Positions 1-8,682 are shown, numbered from the stretch's first letter. The stretch: DNA of 64,000 nucleotides from Lacisediminimonas profundi (GCF_008831265.1 NZ_VTTH01000003.1:186001-250000); one strand, 5' to 3'. Made by a program: numbers and translations. Notes: generated from the sequence alone by a model not told the origin.

Positions 1-1
1 G

Positions 2-88
2 CGCACCAGCAGCCGCTTGTCCTGCCAGGTGACGGTCACGCCTGAACTGGACGGACTGGTGGTGCATCTGCCCGGGATCCAGTCATGA
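2..88 (+). CDS. [2Fe-2S] ferredoxin, C-terminal end only (partial)
   Basis: The frame ending in TGA at 86-88 encodes 28 residues that match the tail of adrenodoxin/putidaredoxin-type ferredoxins. They include SRLSCQ, whose Cys is the usual last ligand of the 2Fe-2S cluster, followed by VTPELDGLVVHLP. The rest of the gene lies left of the window. The stop codon overlaps the ATG of the next gene (ATGA), so the ferredoxin and its reductase are translationally coupled and probably form one electron-transfer pair. The acceptor, for example a P450 or ring hydroxylase, is not visible. Confidence 0.8.
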   Translation, partial: RTSSRLSCQVTVTPELDGLVVHLPGIQS

Positions 89-1320
89 GTGCGGGGACAG
101 TCATCATTGCCGGCGCCGGACAGTCAGGCGCCCAGGCCGCAGTGTCCTTGCGGCAGGAAGGCTTCGAAGGGCGGATCGTCCTGATCGGGGACGAGCCGTC
201 CCTGCCTTACCAGCGTCCGCCGCTGTCCAAGGCCTACCTGGCCGGGAAGGTGGAAGAGCCGGGTTTGCTGCTGCGCGCGGAAAAAGTGTACGCCGACCAG
301 CGCGTCGAGTTGATGCTCGGCCAGCGCATCGAGGCGATCGACCGTGCCAATCACAGCATCCGCCTGGCTTCCGGCGCGACGATCGAATACAGCCATCTGG
401 TGCTCGCGCTTGGCGCGCGCAATCGGCCCTTGCCGGTGGCCGGCGCCGAGCTCAAGGGGGTGTGCTATCTGCGCACGCTGGCCGAGGCGCGCAGCCTGCG
501 CGAGCGGTTGGGCAGCATTTCCCGCGCGGTCGTGGTGGGCGGCGGATTCATCGGACTGGAGTTCGCGGCTGCTGCCCGCGCCCAGGGAATCGAGGTCACG
601 GTGGTGGAAGCGGCTGCGCGGCCGATGTCGCGGGTCCTGAGCGAGCAGATGTCGGCTTACCTGAGCGCGAAGCACGAGGCCAATGGCGTGCGTATCGTCG
701 TCAATCGCGCGGTCTGCCGCCTGCTCGGAGAGAACGGGCAACTGAGTGGCGTCGAACTCGACGACGGCACGGTGCTGGATGCGGACGTGGCCGTGATCGG
801 TATCGGCGTCCTGCCGAACGTGGAACTGGCCGAGGCAGCGGGGCTGGCCGTGAACAATGGCATCGTGGTCGACGATCATCTGTTGACCAGCGACCCGGCG
901 ATATCGGCCATCGGCGATTGCGCGGCCTTCCCGAGCAGCTTCGCCGGTGGAATGATACGACTGGAGTCAGTGCAGAATGCCGTTGACCAGGGCCGCCTGG
1001 TGGCGGCGCGCCTGGGCGGCAAGCCTGCTCCCTATGCCAGCGTTCCCTGGTTCTGGAGCGAGCAATACGATGTTCGCCTGCAGATGGCCGGCATTACCTC
1101 GTCACACAACCAGGCCGTGGTGCGTGGATCGGCGCAAGAAAACGCCTGGTCCGTTTTCTGTTTCCGCGATGGCGTATTCCTTGGCGCCGAGTCGGTGAAC
1201 CGCTCGCCCGACCACCTGGCGGTGCGCAAGCTGCTGGGCGCGGGCATTGCCATCACGCCCGAGCAGGCAGCCGATCCGGACTACGACCTGAAGCAGGCAG
1301 CTGCAGCAGCAGGGAAGTAG
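85..1320 (+). CDS. NAD(P)H-dependent ferredoxin reductase (FAD)
   Basis: This 411-residue flavoprotein has the layout of putidaredoxin/rubredoxin reductases. An N-terminal FAD-binding GxGxxG lies at residues 10-15, a second Rossmann motif GGGFIG for NAD(P)H at 152-157, and a C-terminal FAD-contact GD at 277-278. The last ~90 residues form the reductase C-terminal dimer-like domain. It should move electrons from NAD(P)H to the ferredoxin whose gene end overlaps its start by 4 nt. The ATG at 85 is fixed by that overlap. Length and motifs are complete. The final electron acceptor cannot be inferred from this window. Confidence 0.9.
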   Translation: MSAGTVIIAGAGQSGAQAAVSLRQEGFEGRIVLIGDEPSLPYQRPPLSKAYLAGKVEEPGLLLRAEKVYADQRVELMLGQRIEAIDRANHSIRLASGATIEYSHLVLALGARNRPLPVAGAELKGVCYLRTLAEARSLRERLGSISRAVVVGGGFIGLEFAAAARAQGIEVTVVEAAARPMSRVLSEQMSAYLSAKHEANGVRIVVNRAVCRLLGENGQLSGVELDDGTVLDADVAVIGIGVLPNVELAEAAGLAVNNGIVVDDHLLTSDPAISAIGDCAAFPSSFAGGMIRLESVQNAVDQGRLVAARLGGKPAPYASVPWFWSEQYDVRLQMAGITSSHNQAVVRGSAQENAWSVFCFRDGVFLGAESVNRSPDHLAVRKLLGAGIAITPEQAADPDYDLKQAAAAAGK

Positions 1321-1326
1321 GAACGC

Positions 1327-2283
1327 TCAGCCTGCTGGCCGCAGCACCGACCACGCCAGATTTGCTGCGGCCAGGTCTTCGATCCCGGTACCGACTGACT
1401 TGAACAGCGTGATCTCGGCCGCTTCCCGGCGGCCGGGATGGCGCCCGTGCACCAGGTCCGCCATTTCGGCCAGCACCGCGCTGCGCTGCAGGCGCCCGTT
1501 CTCCATGGGCTGGCGCAAGTCTCCCGCTTCGGCCAGTGCGCCAGCAAAGGTGTCCACGAACAGCGACGCCGCAGCCATCAGGTCGTCATCCGCTTCGCGC
1601 ATGTCAGGCTTGAATCCTCCCACCAGATCGACATGCGTGCCCGGGCTTATCCATTTGCGCTTCAGGAGTGGCGTCGTGCTGGTGGTGGCGGCGGTGATGA
1701 TATCCGCGCTGGCGGCTGCCTCTGCCAGGTCGGTGGCGACGTCCAGTTCGATATTCGCGGGCAAGCCCTGTTCGCGGATGGCAGCGGCGGTGGCCCGTGC
1801 CCGCTCGCCATTGCGGCCCCATACCAGCACCCGTTCAATCGGGCGTTGGGCGCAATGCGCCGGGGCCATGTAGCGCGCCAGCGAACCGGTGCCCACGACC
1901 AGCAAGGTCCTGCTGTCGGGCCGTGACAACCAGCGCGAGGCGAGGGCGGACGCCGCGGCGGTACGGCGCAGCGTCAGTTCCTCCCCGTCCAGCAGCGCCT
2001 TCGGTTCTCCCGATGCCGTATCGAACAGCACGAAGATCGAGTGGACGGTCGACAGGCCGCGAGCCGGATTGCCCGGCGCCACCGTGACCAGCTTCACACC
2101 CATGTGTGCCTGCTCCTGCCAGACCGGCATCAGCAGCAGGACCGTTCCTTCCTTTTCATCTACCCGGTGCACATGCCGGGTGGGGGCAACTGCGCCCTGC
2201 AGGAACGCGTCGCGCAATGCATCGATCAGCGCGGGATAGGGCAGGGCGGTGCGCAATTGCGCGGCATTCAGGTAAGGGATCAT
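1327..2283 (-). CDS. Ornithine cyclodeaminase / mu-crystallin family protein
   Basis: This is a 318-residue member of the OCD/mu-crystallin family. It carries the family segment GVKLVTVAPGN (Lys64), the TLRRTAA segment at about 104-110, a Rossmann GTGSLA at 131-136 and DLVGGFKPD near 219-227. Relatives are ornithine or lysine cyclodeaminases, ketimine reductases (pyrroline/piperideine-2-carboxylate reductases) and alanine dehydrogenase-like enzymes. The sequence alone does not tell which reaction applies, and no neighbouring pathway gene helps. It is convergent with the ferredoxin reductase, 6 nt apart. A heptanucleotide repeat lies just upstream of its start. Confidence 0.85.
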   Translation of the reverse strand: MIPYLNAAQLRTALPYPALIDALRDAFLQGAVAPTRHVHRVDEKEGTVLLLMPVWQEQAHMGVKLVTVAPGNPARGLSTVHSIFVLFDTASGEPKALLDGEELTLRRTAAASALASRWLSRPDSRTLLVVGTGSLARYMAPAHCAQRPIERVLVWGRNGERARATAAAIREQGLPANIELDVATDLAEAAASADIITAATTSTTPLLKRKWISPGTHVDLVGGFKPDMREADDDLMAAASLFVDTFAGALAEAGDLRQPMENGRLQRSAVLAEMADLVHGRHPGRREAAEITLFKSVGTGIEDLAAANLAWSVLRPAG

Positions 2284-2308
2284 CGGCGGCGTGGTCCAGG
2301 GTTCAAGG

Positions 2309-2341
2309 TTGAAGGGGCAAGGTTCAGGGTTCAGGGTTCAA
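2309..2341. repeat. Short 7-nt repeat (GGTTCAG-type)
   Basis: The stretch contains GGTTCAAGGTTGAAG and then three near-perfect copies of a GGGTTCA heptamer. It sits between the OCD-family gene start (2283) and the promoter region of dacB. No clear -10 box lies directly beside it, so any regulatory effect is unknown. Confidence 0.6.
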
Positions 2342-2483
2342 TTGTGTTCCGGGCAAGAAACCAGCATAGCGTAATTCAGCGCCAGCAGCCCGTCACAGGA
2401 CCAGGCGGGCTGCTGCGGGAAAATGCGGGGCAGCCGGTCCCGGCCTGCTGAAGGCGCATCGCCGTGAAGCGGCTTCGGCGTGG

Positions 2484-2489
2484 GATAAT
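2484..2489 (+). promoter_or_regulatory. Candidate -10 box for dacB
   Basis: GATAAT (5 of 6 to TATAAT) lies 36 nt before the dacB ATG. No convincing -35 is seen 16-18 nt upstream, so this is a weak assignment. Confidence 0.35.
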
Positions 2490-2525
2490 TCCTGTCCGGA
2501 ATACCCGCACTCTTGCGATCCAGTC

Positions 2526-3944
2526 ATGACCATGCCTTCATTTCAACGGACTGTCGCGCTGCTGCTTGCTGCTGCGTGCCTGTTCGGCAATACCGCAGCG
2601 GCCCAGGCGCTGCCGGATGGGGTGGCGAAAGCCTTTGCCCGGGCCGGCATTCCGCGCCAGGCGGTCGGTGTTGTGGTGCAGGAGGTGTCGTCCCGGTCAC
2701 CCAGGATCGAACAGAACGCGGACCTCGCTTTCAGTCCGGCGTCGCTGATGAAACTGGTGACGACCGATGCCGCGCTGGAGCTTCTGGGCCCGACCTTCAG
2801 CTGGCGCACGGAGGCTTATGCCACCGGCACGCAGTTGGCCGATGTGTTGCAGGGCGACCTGGTGATTCGCGGGGGCGGCGATCCCAAGCTGGTCATCGAA
2901 AATTTCTGGCTGTTCCTGCGCCAGGTGCGGGCGCGGGGAATACGGGAGATCCGCGGCAACCTGGTGCTGGACCGTAGTTACTTCCAGACCGAGCCGGCCG
3001 ATCCGGCCGCCTTCGATGGCGATCCGCAAAGGCCGTACAACGCCTTGCCCGATGCCTTGCTGCTGAACTACAAGACGCTGTCATTCCGCTTCCTGCCGGA
3101 CGAGGCTGCCGGCATGGTCAGGGTGGCAATGGAGCCGACGGTCGATGCCTACGCGGTAGCGGCGCCGCAACTGGCCGCGGGCGACTGCAACGAATGGCGG
3201 AAATCCTTGCAGCCGCGGCCGAGCGCGAGCGGTATGGGTTTCGATGGTCCCTATCCCGCTGGCTGCGGTGAGCGCAGCTGGAACATGCACGCATGGCAAT
3301 TGACGCCCGACCAGTATTTCGGCGTCGTTTTCCGGCAGTTGTGGCGCGAACTGGGTGGTGTGTTCAGCGGCGAAGTGCGCGCTGGCAGCGTGCCGCCGGA
3401 TGCGCGGCTGCTGGCCCAATGGCGTTCGCCGGCGCTGTCCGAGGTGGTGCGCGAGATCAACAAGTTCAGCAACAATGTGATGGCTCGTCAGTTGCTGCTG
3501 ACAATCGGTGCTGAAGTATCTGGCCCGCCTGGAGATATCCAGCGCGGCACCGCAGCGGTGCGCACCTGGCTTGCCGGCAAAGGGATCGCCGCGCCTGAAC
3601 TGGTGCTCGACAACGGTTCCGGACTCTCGCGCAACGCGCAGATTGCGCCCCGTACGCTTGCGCGCCTGCTGGTTTCCGCATTCCACTCGCAATCCATGTC
3701 GGAATTCATGTCGTCGATGCCGCTGGCCGGGCTGGACGGCACGATGCGCAACCGGCTTCTGAACTTGCCCGGGGTTGCACACATCAAGACCGGAAGCCTG
3801 AACGGAGTGCGCGGCATCGCGGGGTATGTGCTGGCGGCGTCGGGGCGGCGCTACGCGGTCGTGAGCATCGTCAATCACGTCAATGCGCCGGCGTCACATG
3901 CGGCGCATGATGCCTTGCTGCAGTGGATCATCGAGAAGGGGTGA
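2526..3944 (+). CDS. dacB: D-alanyl-D-alanine carboxypeptidase/endopeptidase, PBP4 family
   Basis: The product is a 472-residue periplasmic penicillin-binding protein of class C type (peptidase S13). It starts with a signal peptide ending near AAAQA (about residue 28). The three active-site motifs are all present: S73-x-x-K76 (SLMK), S315-N-N and K421-T-G. The region between the first two is the long insertion typical of PBP4. It should trim or cross-cut peptidoglycan peptides. A second in-frame ATG occurs two codons later, so the start could be 2532. The gene stands alone. An inverted-repeat region follows directly after its stop. Confidence 0.93.
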   Translation: MTMPSFQRTVALLLAAACLFGNTAAAQALPDGVAKAFARAGIPRQAVGVVVQEVSSRSPRIEQNADLAFSPASLMKLVTTDAALELLGPTFSWRTEAYATGTQLADVLQGDLVIRGGGDPKLVIENFWLFLRQVRARGIREIRGNLVLDRSYFQTEPADPAAFDGDPQRPYNALPDALLLNYKTLSFRFLPDEAAGMVRVAMEPTVDAYAVAAPQLAAGDCNEWRKSLQPRPSASGMGFDGPYPAGCGERSWNMHAWQLTPDQYFGVVFRQLWRELGGVFSGEVRAGSVPPDARLLAQWRSPALSEVVREINKFSNNVMARQLLLTIGAEVSGPPGDIQRGTAAVRTWLAGKGIAAPELVLDNGSGLSRNAQIAPRTLARLLVSAFHSQSMSEFMSSMPLAGLDGTMRNRLLNLPGVAHIKTGSLNGVRGIAGYVLAASGRRYAVVSIVNHVNAPASHAAHDALLQWIIEKG

Positions 3945-3950
3945 TTGTTG

Positions 3951-4268
3951 CCGATATCCGTGGTTTTGCGGATTTGTGGCTCTTTGGCTTGCGGGTGGTG
4001 TGGCTGGGTTTGATGGTTGTGGTTGTGAAGCCGGGAGACACCCCGGCGGGTGTGTAACTTTCTTTTGGAAAAGAAAGTCACCAAAGAAAACACCGTCAAA
4101 ACCCACTTGGCCAACGCCCGCCTCGATAGGCAACCAGACTCGGACGCCTGGGCCGAACCATTGCGGCGTTCGCGAGGAAGGTCCTGCCACACGTTCGCCT
4201 CTGACCGGGATCAGCCAACCCGCTTCAATGCCGCCGACCGCACACCACTGCTCGTTGACTCCCAATTG
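3951..4268. repeat. Left copy of a ~320-bp interspersed-type repeat, inverted relative to 4417-4735
   Basis: This segment matches the reverse complement of 4417-4735 along its length. The match is very close in 3990-4130 and looser toward 4268. Inside are a GC hairpin (ACACCC-CGGC-GGGTGT, 4038-4053) and a perfect palindrome at 4057-4078 (10-bp arms, GG centre). Short frames through it give GFDGCGCEAG-type peptides but no start, ribosome-binding site or codon pattern of a gene. It lies between convergent genes. The 148 nt between the copies (4269-4416) hold nothing I recognise. Confidence 0.8.
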
Positions 4269-4416
4269 TTTTCGAAGCCGCTAATTGGCTCTTGAGGTCC
4301 TATTGTCAGCGGCAGTGGGGATCGCGGGGGATTTTCTGCCGTTCCTTGCTGCTCCTTGTCTTTCGTCGAACAGCCCCATCGCTTGTTTGAAGCTTCGAAA
4401 AAAATTAAGAGTCAAC

Positions 4417-4735
4417 GGTGCGCTGGGCATCGGTATAAGACACTTCATGGGGTTGGCTGATTAGGTAAGGGGCACACAGCCGAGGGATCATCACTCGCGA
4501 ACGTCGCACTGGATTAGCCCAGACATCCGAGTCTGGTTGGCTATCGAGGCGTGCGTTGGCCAAGTGGGTTTTGACGGTGTTTTCTTTGGTTCCTTTCTTT
4601 TTAAAAAGAAAGGGACACACCCGCCGGGGTGTCTCCCGGCTTCACAACCACAACCATCAAACCCAGCCACACCACCCGCAAGCCAAAGAGCTGCAAAACC
4701 ACAAAACCACAAAACCACAGATATGGGCAACGATC
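4417..4735. repeat. Right copy of the ~320-bp repeat (inverted)
   Basis: The reverse complement of this segment aligns with 3951-4268. Its central palindrome (4592-4613, 11-bp arms) differs from the left copy by paired changes. The outer A:T pair of the left palindrome is C:G here, so the arms covary and stay self-complementary. An A-run CCACAAAACCACAAAACC near 4695-4715 adds two short direct repeats that the left copy lacks. Confidence 0.8.
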
Positions 4736-4787
4736 ACCCGTTGAAAGGAATGAACGACTGTAGTGGTCGTCCATTACACACCGGCGC

Positions 4788-5279
4788 TCACAGCATCAGC
4801 GGCCGATTCGGCAATTCGTTCGGATTGTGATCCTCGGCCGGAAAGTCTGCGTGCAGCATCCCGTTGAGCTGGTCTATCGCTTCCACCACGCTCTCGTCAT
4901 AGCGGCCGGCGGCGAAGCCGGCGGTGATGGTGCGGCACACCTGCTGCCATTGCGCCGCTTCCAGCAGCTTGTTGACGCCGCGATCGGCGACAATCTCGAC
5001 CATCCGGTCTGCCAGGTTGATGTAGACCAGGATGCCGCAATTCTCTTCGGTATCCCAGATCCGGTATTCGGTAAATAACGCGCGTGCCCGATGGCGGGCG
5101 GTCCGGCCTTCGAGCAGGTCGCCGAAGCTCATGGCCGGTTCCACCATCAGCCGGATCTCGGCACGGTGCGCTTTCTCGCCGCGCGCAATCGCGGCCTGGA
5201 TTGCCTTCATGCCTTCCGGCGGGAAAGCGCGGCGGCCAGCGGCGCTGGTGGTGGTCAGGTGTCGGAACAGTCGTTTCAT
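4788..5279 (-). CDS. TPM-domain protein (small, cytoplasmic-type)
   Basis: This 163-residue protein consists almost wholly of a TPM domain (the fold of TLP18.3/Psb32/MOLO-1). Recognisable pieces are AIARGEKAHRAEIRLMVEP, ENCGILVYINLADRMVEIVADRGV and a C-terminal LNGMLHADFP. No signal peptide or membrane segment is seen. The ATG at 5279 is preferred to the longer frame (5327) because it follows the upstream gene's stop by 4 nt and has GGGGAA upstream. It is the third gene of a lemA / TPM / TPM cluster, a common bacterial arrangement of unknown molecular function that is usually linked to the cell envelope. Confidence 0.85.
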   Translation of the reverse strand: MKRLFRHLTTTSAAGRRAFPPEGMKAIQAAIARGEKAHRAEIRLMVEPAMSFGDLLEGRTARHRARALFTEYRIWDTEENCGILVYINLADRMVEIVADRGVNKLLEAAQWQQVCRTITAGFAAGRYDESVVEAIDQLNGMLHADFPAEDHNPNELPNRPLML

Positions 5280-5283
5280 ATGG

Positions 5284-6087
5284 TCACCAGTTCCCCGAGG
5301 CACCGCCGCCGTCGAATCCGCCGCCACCGCCCGAAAATCCGCCGCCGCCCCCCGAAATTCCGCCGCCGCTGCCCCAGCCGCCGCGGCCGATATTGCCGTG
5401 TCCGTAACCCATGCCGCTACCGAGGATGATGCCGGCGGAGCGCCCCCAGCCGTCGGAACTGAAGTTGCGATGCCCGCGCCGCATGCGGCTGATCGTGATG
5501 AAGATAAAGAATGCGAACAGCAGGAAAGGCAGCCAGCCGCCCAGGTCTTCCTCCGCTGCCTTCTTTTGATTGGCGGGCAGTTGCTCCTTGTCCACCGTGG
5601 CAGCGATTGCCGCGACCCCGGCCGACAGGCCGCCGTAATAGTCGTTCTGCCGGAAATGCGGCGCGATCACGTCCTGCAATATGCGCTTGGACTGGGCATC
5701 AGTCAGCGAGCCCTGGACGCCGCGTCCGGCCTCGATGCGCAATCGTCGCAGCGCCGCTGGATTGTCCTTCGCGACGACCAGGATCACGCCGTCATCGATA
5801 CCCTTGCGGCCCAGCTTCCATGCATCGGCAACACGGATGCTGTACTGCTCGATCGCTTCCGGCGCGGTGCTGTTGATGAGCAGCACGGCGATCTGGTTGC
5901 CGGTACGCTCTTCGTGTTCCTTCAGCACGCCCTCAAGCTTGCTGCGCTCGTCCGGCTTGAGCATGCCCGACAGGTCGGTGACGCGCGCCTGCAGCGGCGG
6001 CACGGCCACGAAATCCTGGGCCCAGGCCTGGCTGGCCAGGCACAACAGCAACAGCGCTAGCGCTAGCAAATGCCGGATGGCGTGCAT
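5284..6087 (-). CDS. YgcG-type TPM-domain membrane protein with Gly-rich tail
   Basis: This is a 267-residue exported protein. It has a signal peptide (hydrophobic core LLALALLLLCLA, cleavage near AWAQ), a TPM domain at about 25-150, one membrane helix near LPFLLFAFFIFITI and a glycine/serine-rich C-terminus ending in GGGASGNW. This is the usual YgcG architecture, with the TPM domain outside the membrane. The start at 6087 is chosen because the signal peptide begins there; the longer frame would run into lemA. It lies 28 nt downstream of lemA and 4 nt upstream of the second TPM gene, so the three are probably co-transcribed. Confidence 0.87.
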   Translation of the reverse strand: MHAIRHLLALALLLLCLASQAWAQDFVAVPPLQARVTDLSGMLKPDERSKLEGVLKEHEERTGNQIAVLLINSTAPEAIEQYSIRVADAWKLGRKGIDDGVILVVAKDNPAALRRLRIEAGRGVQGSLTDAQSKRILQDVIAPHFRQNDYYGGLSAGVAAIAATVDKEQLPANQKKAAEEDLGGWLPFLLFAFFIFITISRMRRGHRNFSSDGWGRSAGIILGSGMGYGHGNIGRGGWGSGGGISGGGGGFSGGGGGFDGGGASGNW

Positions 6088-6115
6088 GGGGGCGATGACG
6101 GTAGCGGTGATTGTC

Positions 6116-6709
6116 TTATTTCCCGAAGTTGACGGCCGGCGCATTGGAAATCGAGCGTTCGTTTTCGACTGCGAAATTAGGCTTCACCTTGTAGCTGAAA
6201 AGCATTGCCGTCAGGTTGGTCGGGAAGCTGCGCGTGAGCACGTTGTAGTCACGCACCGACGCGATATAGCGCTGGCGGGCGACGGTGATGCGGTTCTCGG
6301 TTCCTTCCAATTGCGACTGCAGGTCGCGGAAGCTGGCATCGGCTTTCAGTTGCGGATAGTTCTCTGCCACCACCATCAGCCGCGACAGTGCCTGCGTGAG
6401 CTGGCCCTGTGCCTGCTGGTAACGCTGGAACGCTGCGGGGTCGTTCAGCACCTCCGGTGTGACTTGCATGCTGGTGGCCGACGCCCGTGCCCGGGTCACG
6501 GCTTCCAGCGTTTCGCGCTCGTGCGATGCATAACCCTTGACCGTATTTACCAGATTGGGAATGAGGTCGGCCCGGCGCTGGTACTGGTTCACCACTTCGC
6601 TCCATGCCGCCGCCACGCTCTCGTCCTTGTTCTGGAAGTCGTTATAGCCGCAGCCGCTCAGCAATGCCGTCAGTGCGGCGATGCCCAGCCAGTTGATCCA
6701 TTTCTTCAT
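6116..6709 (-). CDS. lemA: LemA family lipoprotein
   Basis: This 197-residue LemA protein starts with a lipoprotein signal (LTALLSGC, lipidated Cys20). The rest is the all-helical LemA domain, with the segments SEVVNQYQRRADLIPNLVNTVKGYA and ENYPQLKADASFRDLQSQLEGTENRI, which are diagnostic of the family. The ATG at 6709 begins the signal peptide. It heads the lemA-TPM-TPM cluster. The family has no assigned biochemical activity. An envelope or surface role is inferred from the lipid anchor and the exported TPM partner. Confidence 0.92.
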   Translation of the reverse strand: MKKWINWLGIAALTALLSGCGYNDFQNKDESVAAAWSEVVNQYQRRADLIPNLVNTVKGYASHERETLEAVTRARASATSMQVTPEVLNDPAAFQRYQQAQGQLTQALSRLMVVAENYPQLKADASFRDLQSQLEGTENRITVARQRYIASVRDYNVLTRSFPTNLTAMLFSYKVKPNFAVENERSISNAPAVNFGK

Positions 6710-6742
6710 GTGGGTTCTCCGGAAAGGGTGCTTGTCCAAACG

Positions 6743-7633
6743 TCAAGTGGGGGCAAGTGCGCGTGGTTTCAACAGCACCGCGCTCATTGCCAGCAGAATC
6801 AGCAACATGGCGGCATAGTCCTGCCAGTGCGGCGTTTCGCCGAGCATCCAGGCGCCGCTGAACACGCCGAGCACCGGAATCATCATGATGGACAGGCTGG
6901 ATGCGACTGGTGGCAGCAGGCGTGCCAGCCGGAACCATACGGTGTGTACCAGTCCGAAGATGATCAGGCCGTTGTACAGGATGGCGGCAGATTCGCGCCC
7001 GGTCGGTACGCGCCAGGCCGGGTGTTCGAGGATGGTCGCGCCGATCGTCAGCACGGCGGTCGTGATGGCCATCATCCAGAACGTCAGCGCCATGGTGGAC
7101 ATGTCGATCGGCGAGCGCTTCATGACTACTGTGCCGTAGCCCCAGGCTGCCGCCGCGAGCAGGATCAGGCCGCTGCCCAGCGGCTGTCCGGCGATGTTGC
7201 CGATCTCGCTGGTCAGCAGCAGCATTGCCGCCGTCATGGCGCAGGCGACGCCGAACCATGCCCGGCCGGGAATTGTTTCGCGGAAAAAAACCACGCCGGC
7301 GAGCACCGCCCACACCGGCATCGTGTAGGCGAGGATCGCCGCCCGTCCGGACGCCAGCATGCGTACGCCGAACACGATCACCGCATGCCAGACCAGCATG
7401 TTAGGTATGGTCAGCCGCACCACCGGTGCCAGTTGGTCGCGCCGCAGGGCCAGGGAAACGCCTTGCATGCGCGCGACCAGCCAGATGACCGCCAGGCCGA
7501 TCAACATGCTGATGGTGCGAAACGTCAGCGGCGGGAAATCCTGGACGCCGATTTTCATGATCGGCCAATTGATGCCCCAGCAAACTGTCATCAATATGAC
7601 CAGCAGCCAGTCTTTGGGAGAGAGCGTTGTCAT
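6743..7633 (-). CDS. EamA/DMT-family transporter (10 TM)
   Basis: This 296-residue membrane protein has two EamA repeats and about ten hydrophobic helices, beginning [20 protein letters not shown]. Families of this type export amino acids or other metabolites; the substrate is unknown. The ATG at 7633 is chosen because the longer frame simply translates the upstream 9-nt tandem repeat (TVR)n. No Shine-Dalgarno is present. A weak TATCGT box (7640-7645 on this strand) would place the transcript start at the A of the ATG. The gene is divergent from pyrF across the repeat array and lies 33 nt upstream of lemA. Confidence 0.85.
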   Translation of the reverse strand: MTTLSPKDWLLVILMTVCWGINWPIMKIGVQDFPPLTFRTISMLIGLAVIWLVARMQGVSLALRRDQLAPVVRLTIPNMLVWHAVIVFGVRMLASGRAAILAYTMPVWAVLAGVVFFRETIPGRAWFGVACAMTAAMLLLTSEIGNIAGQPLGSGLILLAAAAWGYGTVVMKRSPIDMSTMALTFWMMAITTAVLTIGATILEHPAWRVPTGRESAAILYNGLIIFGLVHTVWFRLARLLPPVASSLSIMMIPVLGVFSGAWMLGETPHWQDYAAMLLILLAMSAVLLKPRALAPT

Positions 7634-7653
7634 GCCGGAACGATAGCATGGCG

Positions 7654-7728
7654 CAGTACGTACGGTACGCACGGTACGCACGGTACGCACGGTACGCACG
7701 GTACGCACGGTACGCACGGTACGCACGG
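7654..7728. repeat. 9-nt minisatellite (CGGTACGCA)n at the pyrF promoter
   Basis: Seven perfect copies of CGGTACGCA (7663-7725) are flanked by a diverged copy on the left (CAGTACGTA, 7654-7662). A last unit, CGGTACAAT (7726-7734), contains the pyrF -10 box. The period of 9 keeps open frames on both strands (YAR and TVR tripeptides), but these are not taken as coding. The unit contains the palindrome GTAC. Confidence 0.95.
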
Positions 7729-7734
7729 TACAAT
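7729..7734 (+). promoter_or_regulatory. pyrF -10 box formed by the terminal repeat unit
   Basis: TACAAT (5 of 6 to consensus) lies at the edge of the 9-nt array, about 49 nt before the start codon. The -35 position falls inside the repeats (CACGGT) and does not resemble TTGACA. Confidence 0.55.
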
Positions 7735-7782
7735 ACGTTCCCGCCTGCGGCACCGCCGGCTCTCCCAGAAAGCGACCACATC

Positions 7783-8601
7783 TTGAGCTTTACCGACAAA
7801 TTGCAGGCGGCATGGAACAGCCAGGATTCCATGCTCTGCGTCGGACTTGATCCCGACGTTGCCAAGTTCCCGGCAGAACTGCGCGGCCGCGCCGATGCAG
7901 TGGCTGAATTCTGCATCCGGGTGATCGATGCCACCGCGCAATATGCCTGTTCATTCAAGCCGCAGATCGCCTATTTCGCGGCGCTCGGGGCAGAGGATCA
8001 GCTTGAGCAGGTGTGCCGTCATGCGCGCGAGCACTATCCACACTTGCCGCTGGTGCTGGACGCCAAGCGCGGCGACATCGGTGCCACCGCGGAACAATAT
8101 GCACGCGAGGCGTTCGAGCGTTATGGCGCGGACGCGGTGACGGTCAATCCATACATGGGTCAGGACTCGATTGCGCCGTATCTTGAATGGCGCGACCGCG
8201 GCGTCATCGTGCTCTGCCGTACTTCCAATCCGGGCGGGTCCGACCTGCAATTCCTGACGGTGAACGGACAGCCGCTGTACCAGCACGTCGCACACCTGGT
8301 GGCGGACAAGTGGAATGTGAACGGCCAGTGCGGCCTGGTGGTCGGCGCGACTTTTCCCGCCGAGCTGGCCGAGGTCCGCAGGATAGTCGGCGACATGCCG
8401 CTGCTGGTGCCCGGCATCGGGGCGCAGGGCGGGGATGTGGATGCGACGGTGAAAGCAGGCAGGACCTCGTCGGGCAAGGGCATGATGATCAATTCATCGC
8501 GTGCGATCCTGTACGCAAAGCCCCAGGCTGGAGAGGATGCGTGGCAGGCAGCGGGCCGGGTCGCCATGGAAACGCGGGACGCGATTCGCGCAGCGGCCTG
8601 A
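7783..8601 (+). CDS. pyrF: Orotidine-5'-phosphate decarboxylase
   Basis: This is a 272-residue OMP decarboxylase of the longer bacterial subfamily (about 270 aa). It catalyses the last step of UMP synthesis. The catalytic Asp-Lys-Asp array is D93-A-K95-R-G-D98 ([11 protein letters not shown]). [17 protein letters not shown] and the phosphate-binding [10 protein letters not shown] segment are also present. The likely start is TTG at 7783, giving the family N-terminus [12 protein letters not shown]. Upstream in-frame ATGs at 7627 and 7648 would add residues encoded by the 9-nt repeat and are rejected. The start has a weak ribosome-binding site (AGAAAG) and is divergent from the EamA gene. Confidence 0.93.
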   Translation: MSFTDKLQAAWNSQDSMLCVGLDPDVAKFPAELRGRADAVAEFCIRVIDATAQYACSFKPQIAYFAALGAEDQLEQVCRHAREHYPHLPLVLDAKRGDIGATAEQYAREAFERYGADAVTVNPYMGQDSIAPYLEWRDRGVIVLCRTSNPGGSDLQFLTVNGQPLYQHVAHLVADKWNVNGQCGLVVGATFPAELAEVRRIVGDMPLLVPGIGAQGGDVDATVKAGRTSSGKGMMINSSRAILYAKPQAGEDAWQAAGRVAMETRDAIRAAA

Positions 8602-8609
8602 CCGGCGGA

Positions 8610-8655
8610 CTGGCCCCGGGCCAGGACTCGGCTGCCGGGCAGCAGTTTTGCCCGG
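8610..8655. other. Two hairpins between convergent pyrF and pncC
   Basis: CTGGCCC-C-GGGCCAG (8610-8624) and CCGGGCA-7 nt-TGCCCGG (8635-8655) lie in the 81-nt gap between the two converging genes. Neither has a U tract. They may act as transcript ends or RNA-protecting structures. Confidence 0.45.
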
Positions 8656-8682
8656 AAATCGCAGCGCAGGCGATCTACAGCA

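Noticed and set aside
3883-4284. Small ORFs through the inverted repeats (for example 3883-4284 + and 4491-4730 -)
   Set aside because: They have no ribosome-binding site, and the changes between the copies preserve base pairing rather than codons, so they look like non-coding repeat sequence.
7654-7734. CRISPR array at the 9-nt repeat
   Set aside because: Units are contiguous and 9 nt long, without spacers, and no cas genes are present.
7627-7782. N-terminal extension of PyrF with (YAR)n
   Set aside because: The family N-terminus begins at the TTG at 7783, and the putative promoter lies inside this stretch, so it should not be in the mRNA.
5681-7786. A 701-aa plus-strand frame across lemA and the EamA gene, ending in (THG)n
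   Set aside because: It is antisense to three recognised genes, and its end is only a translation of the 9-nt repeat.
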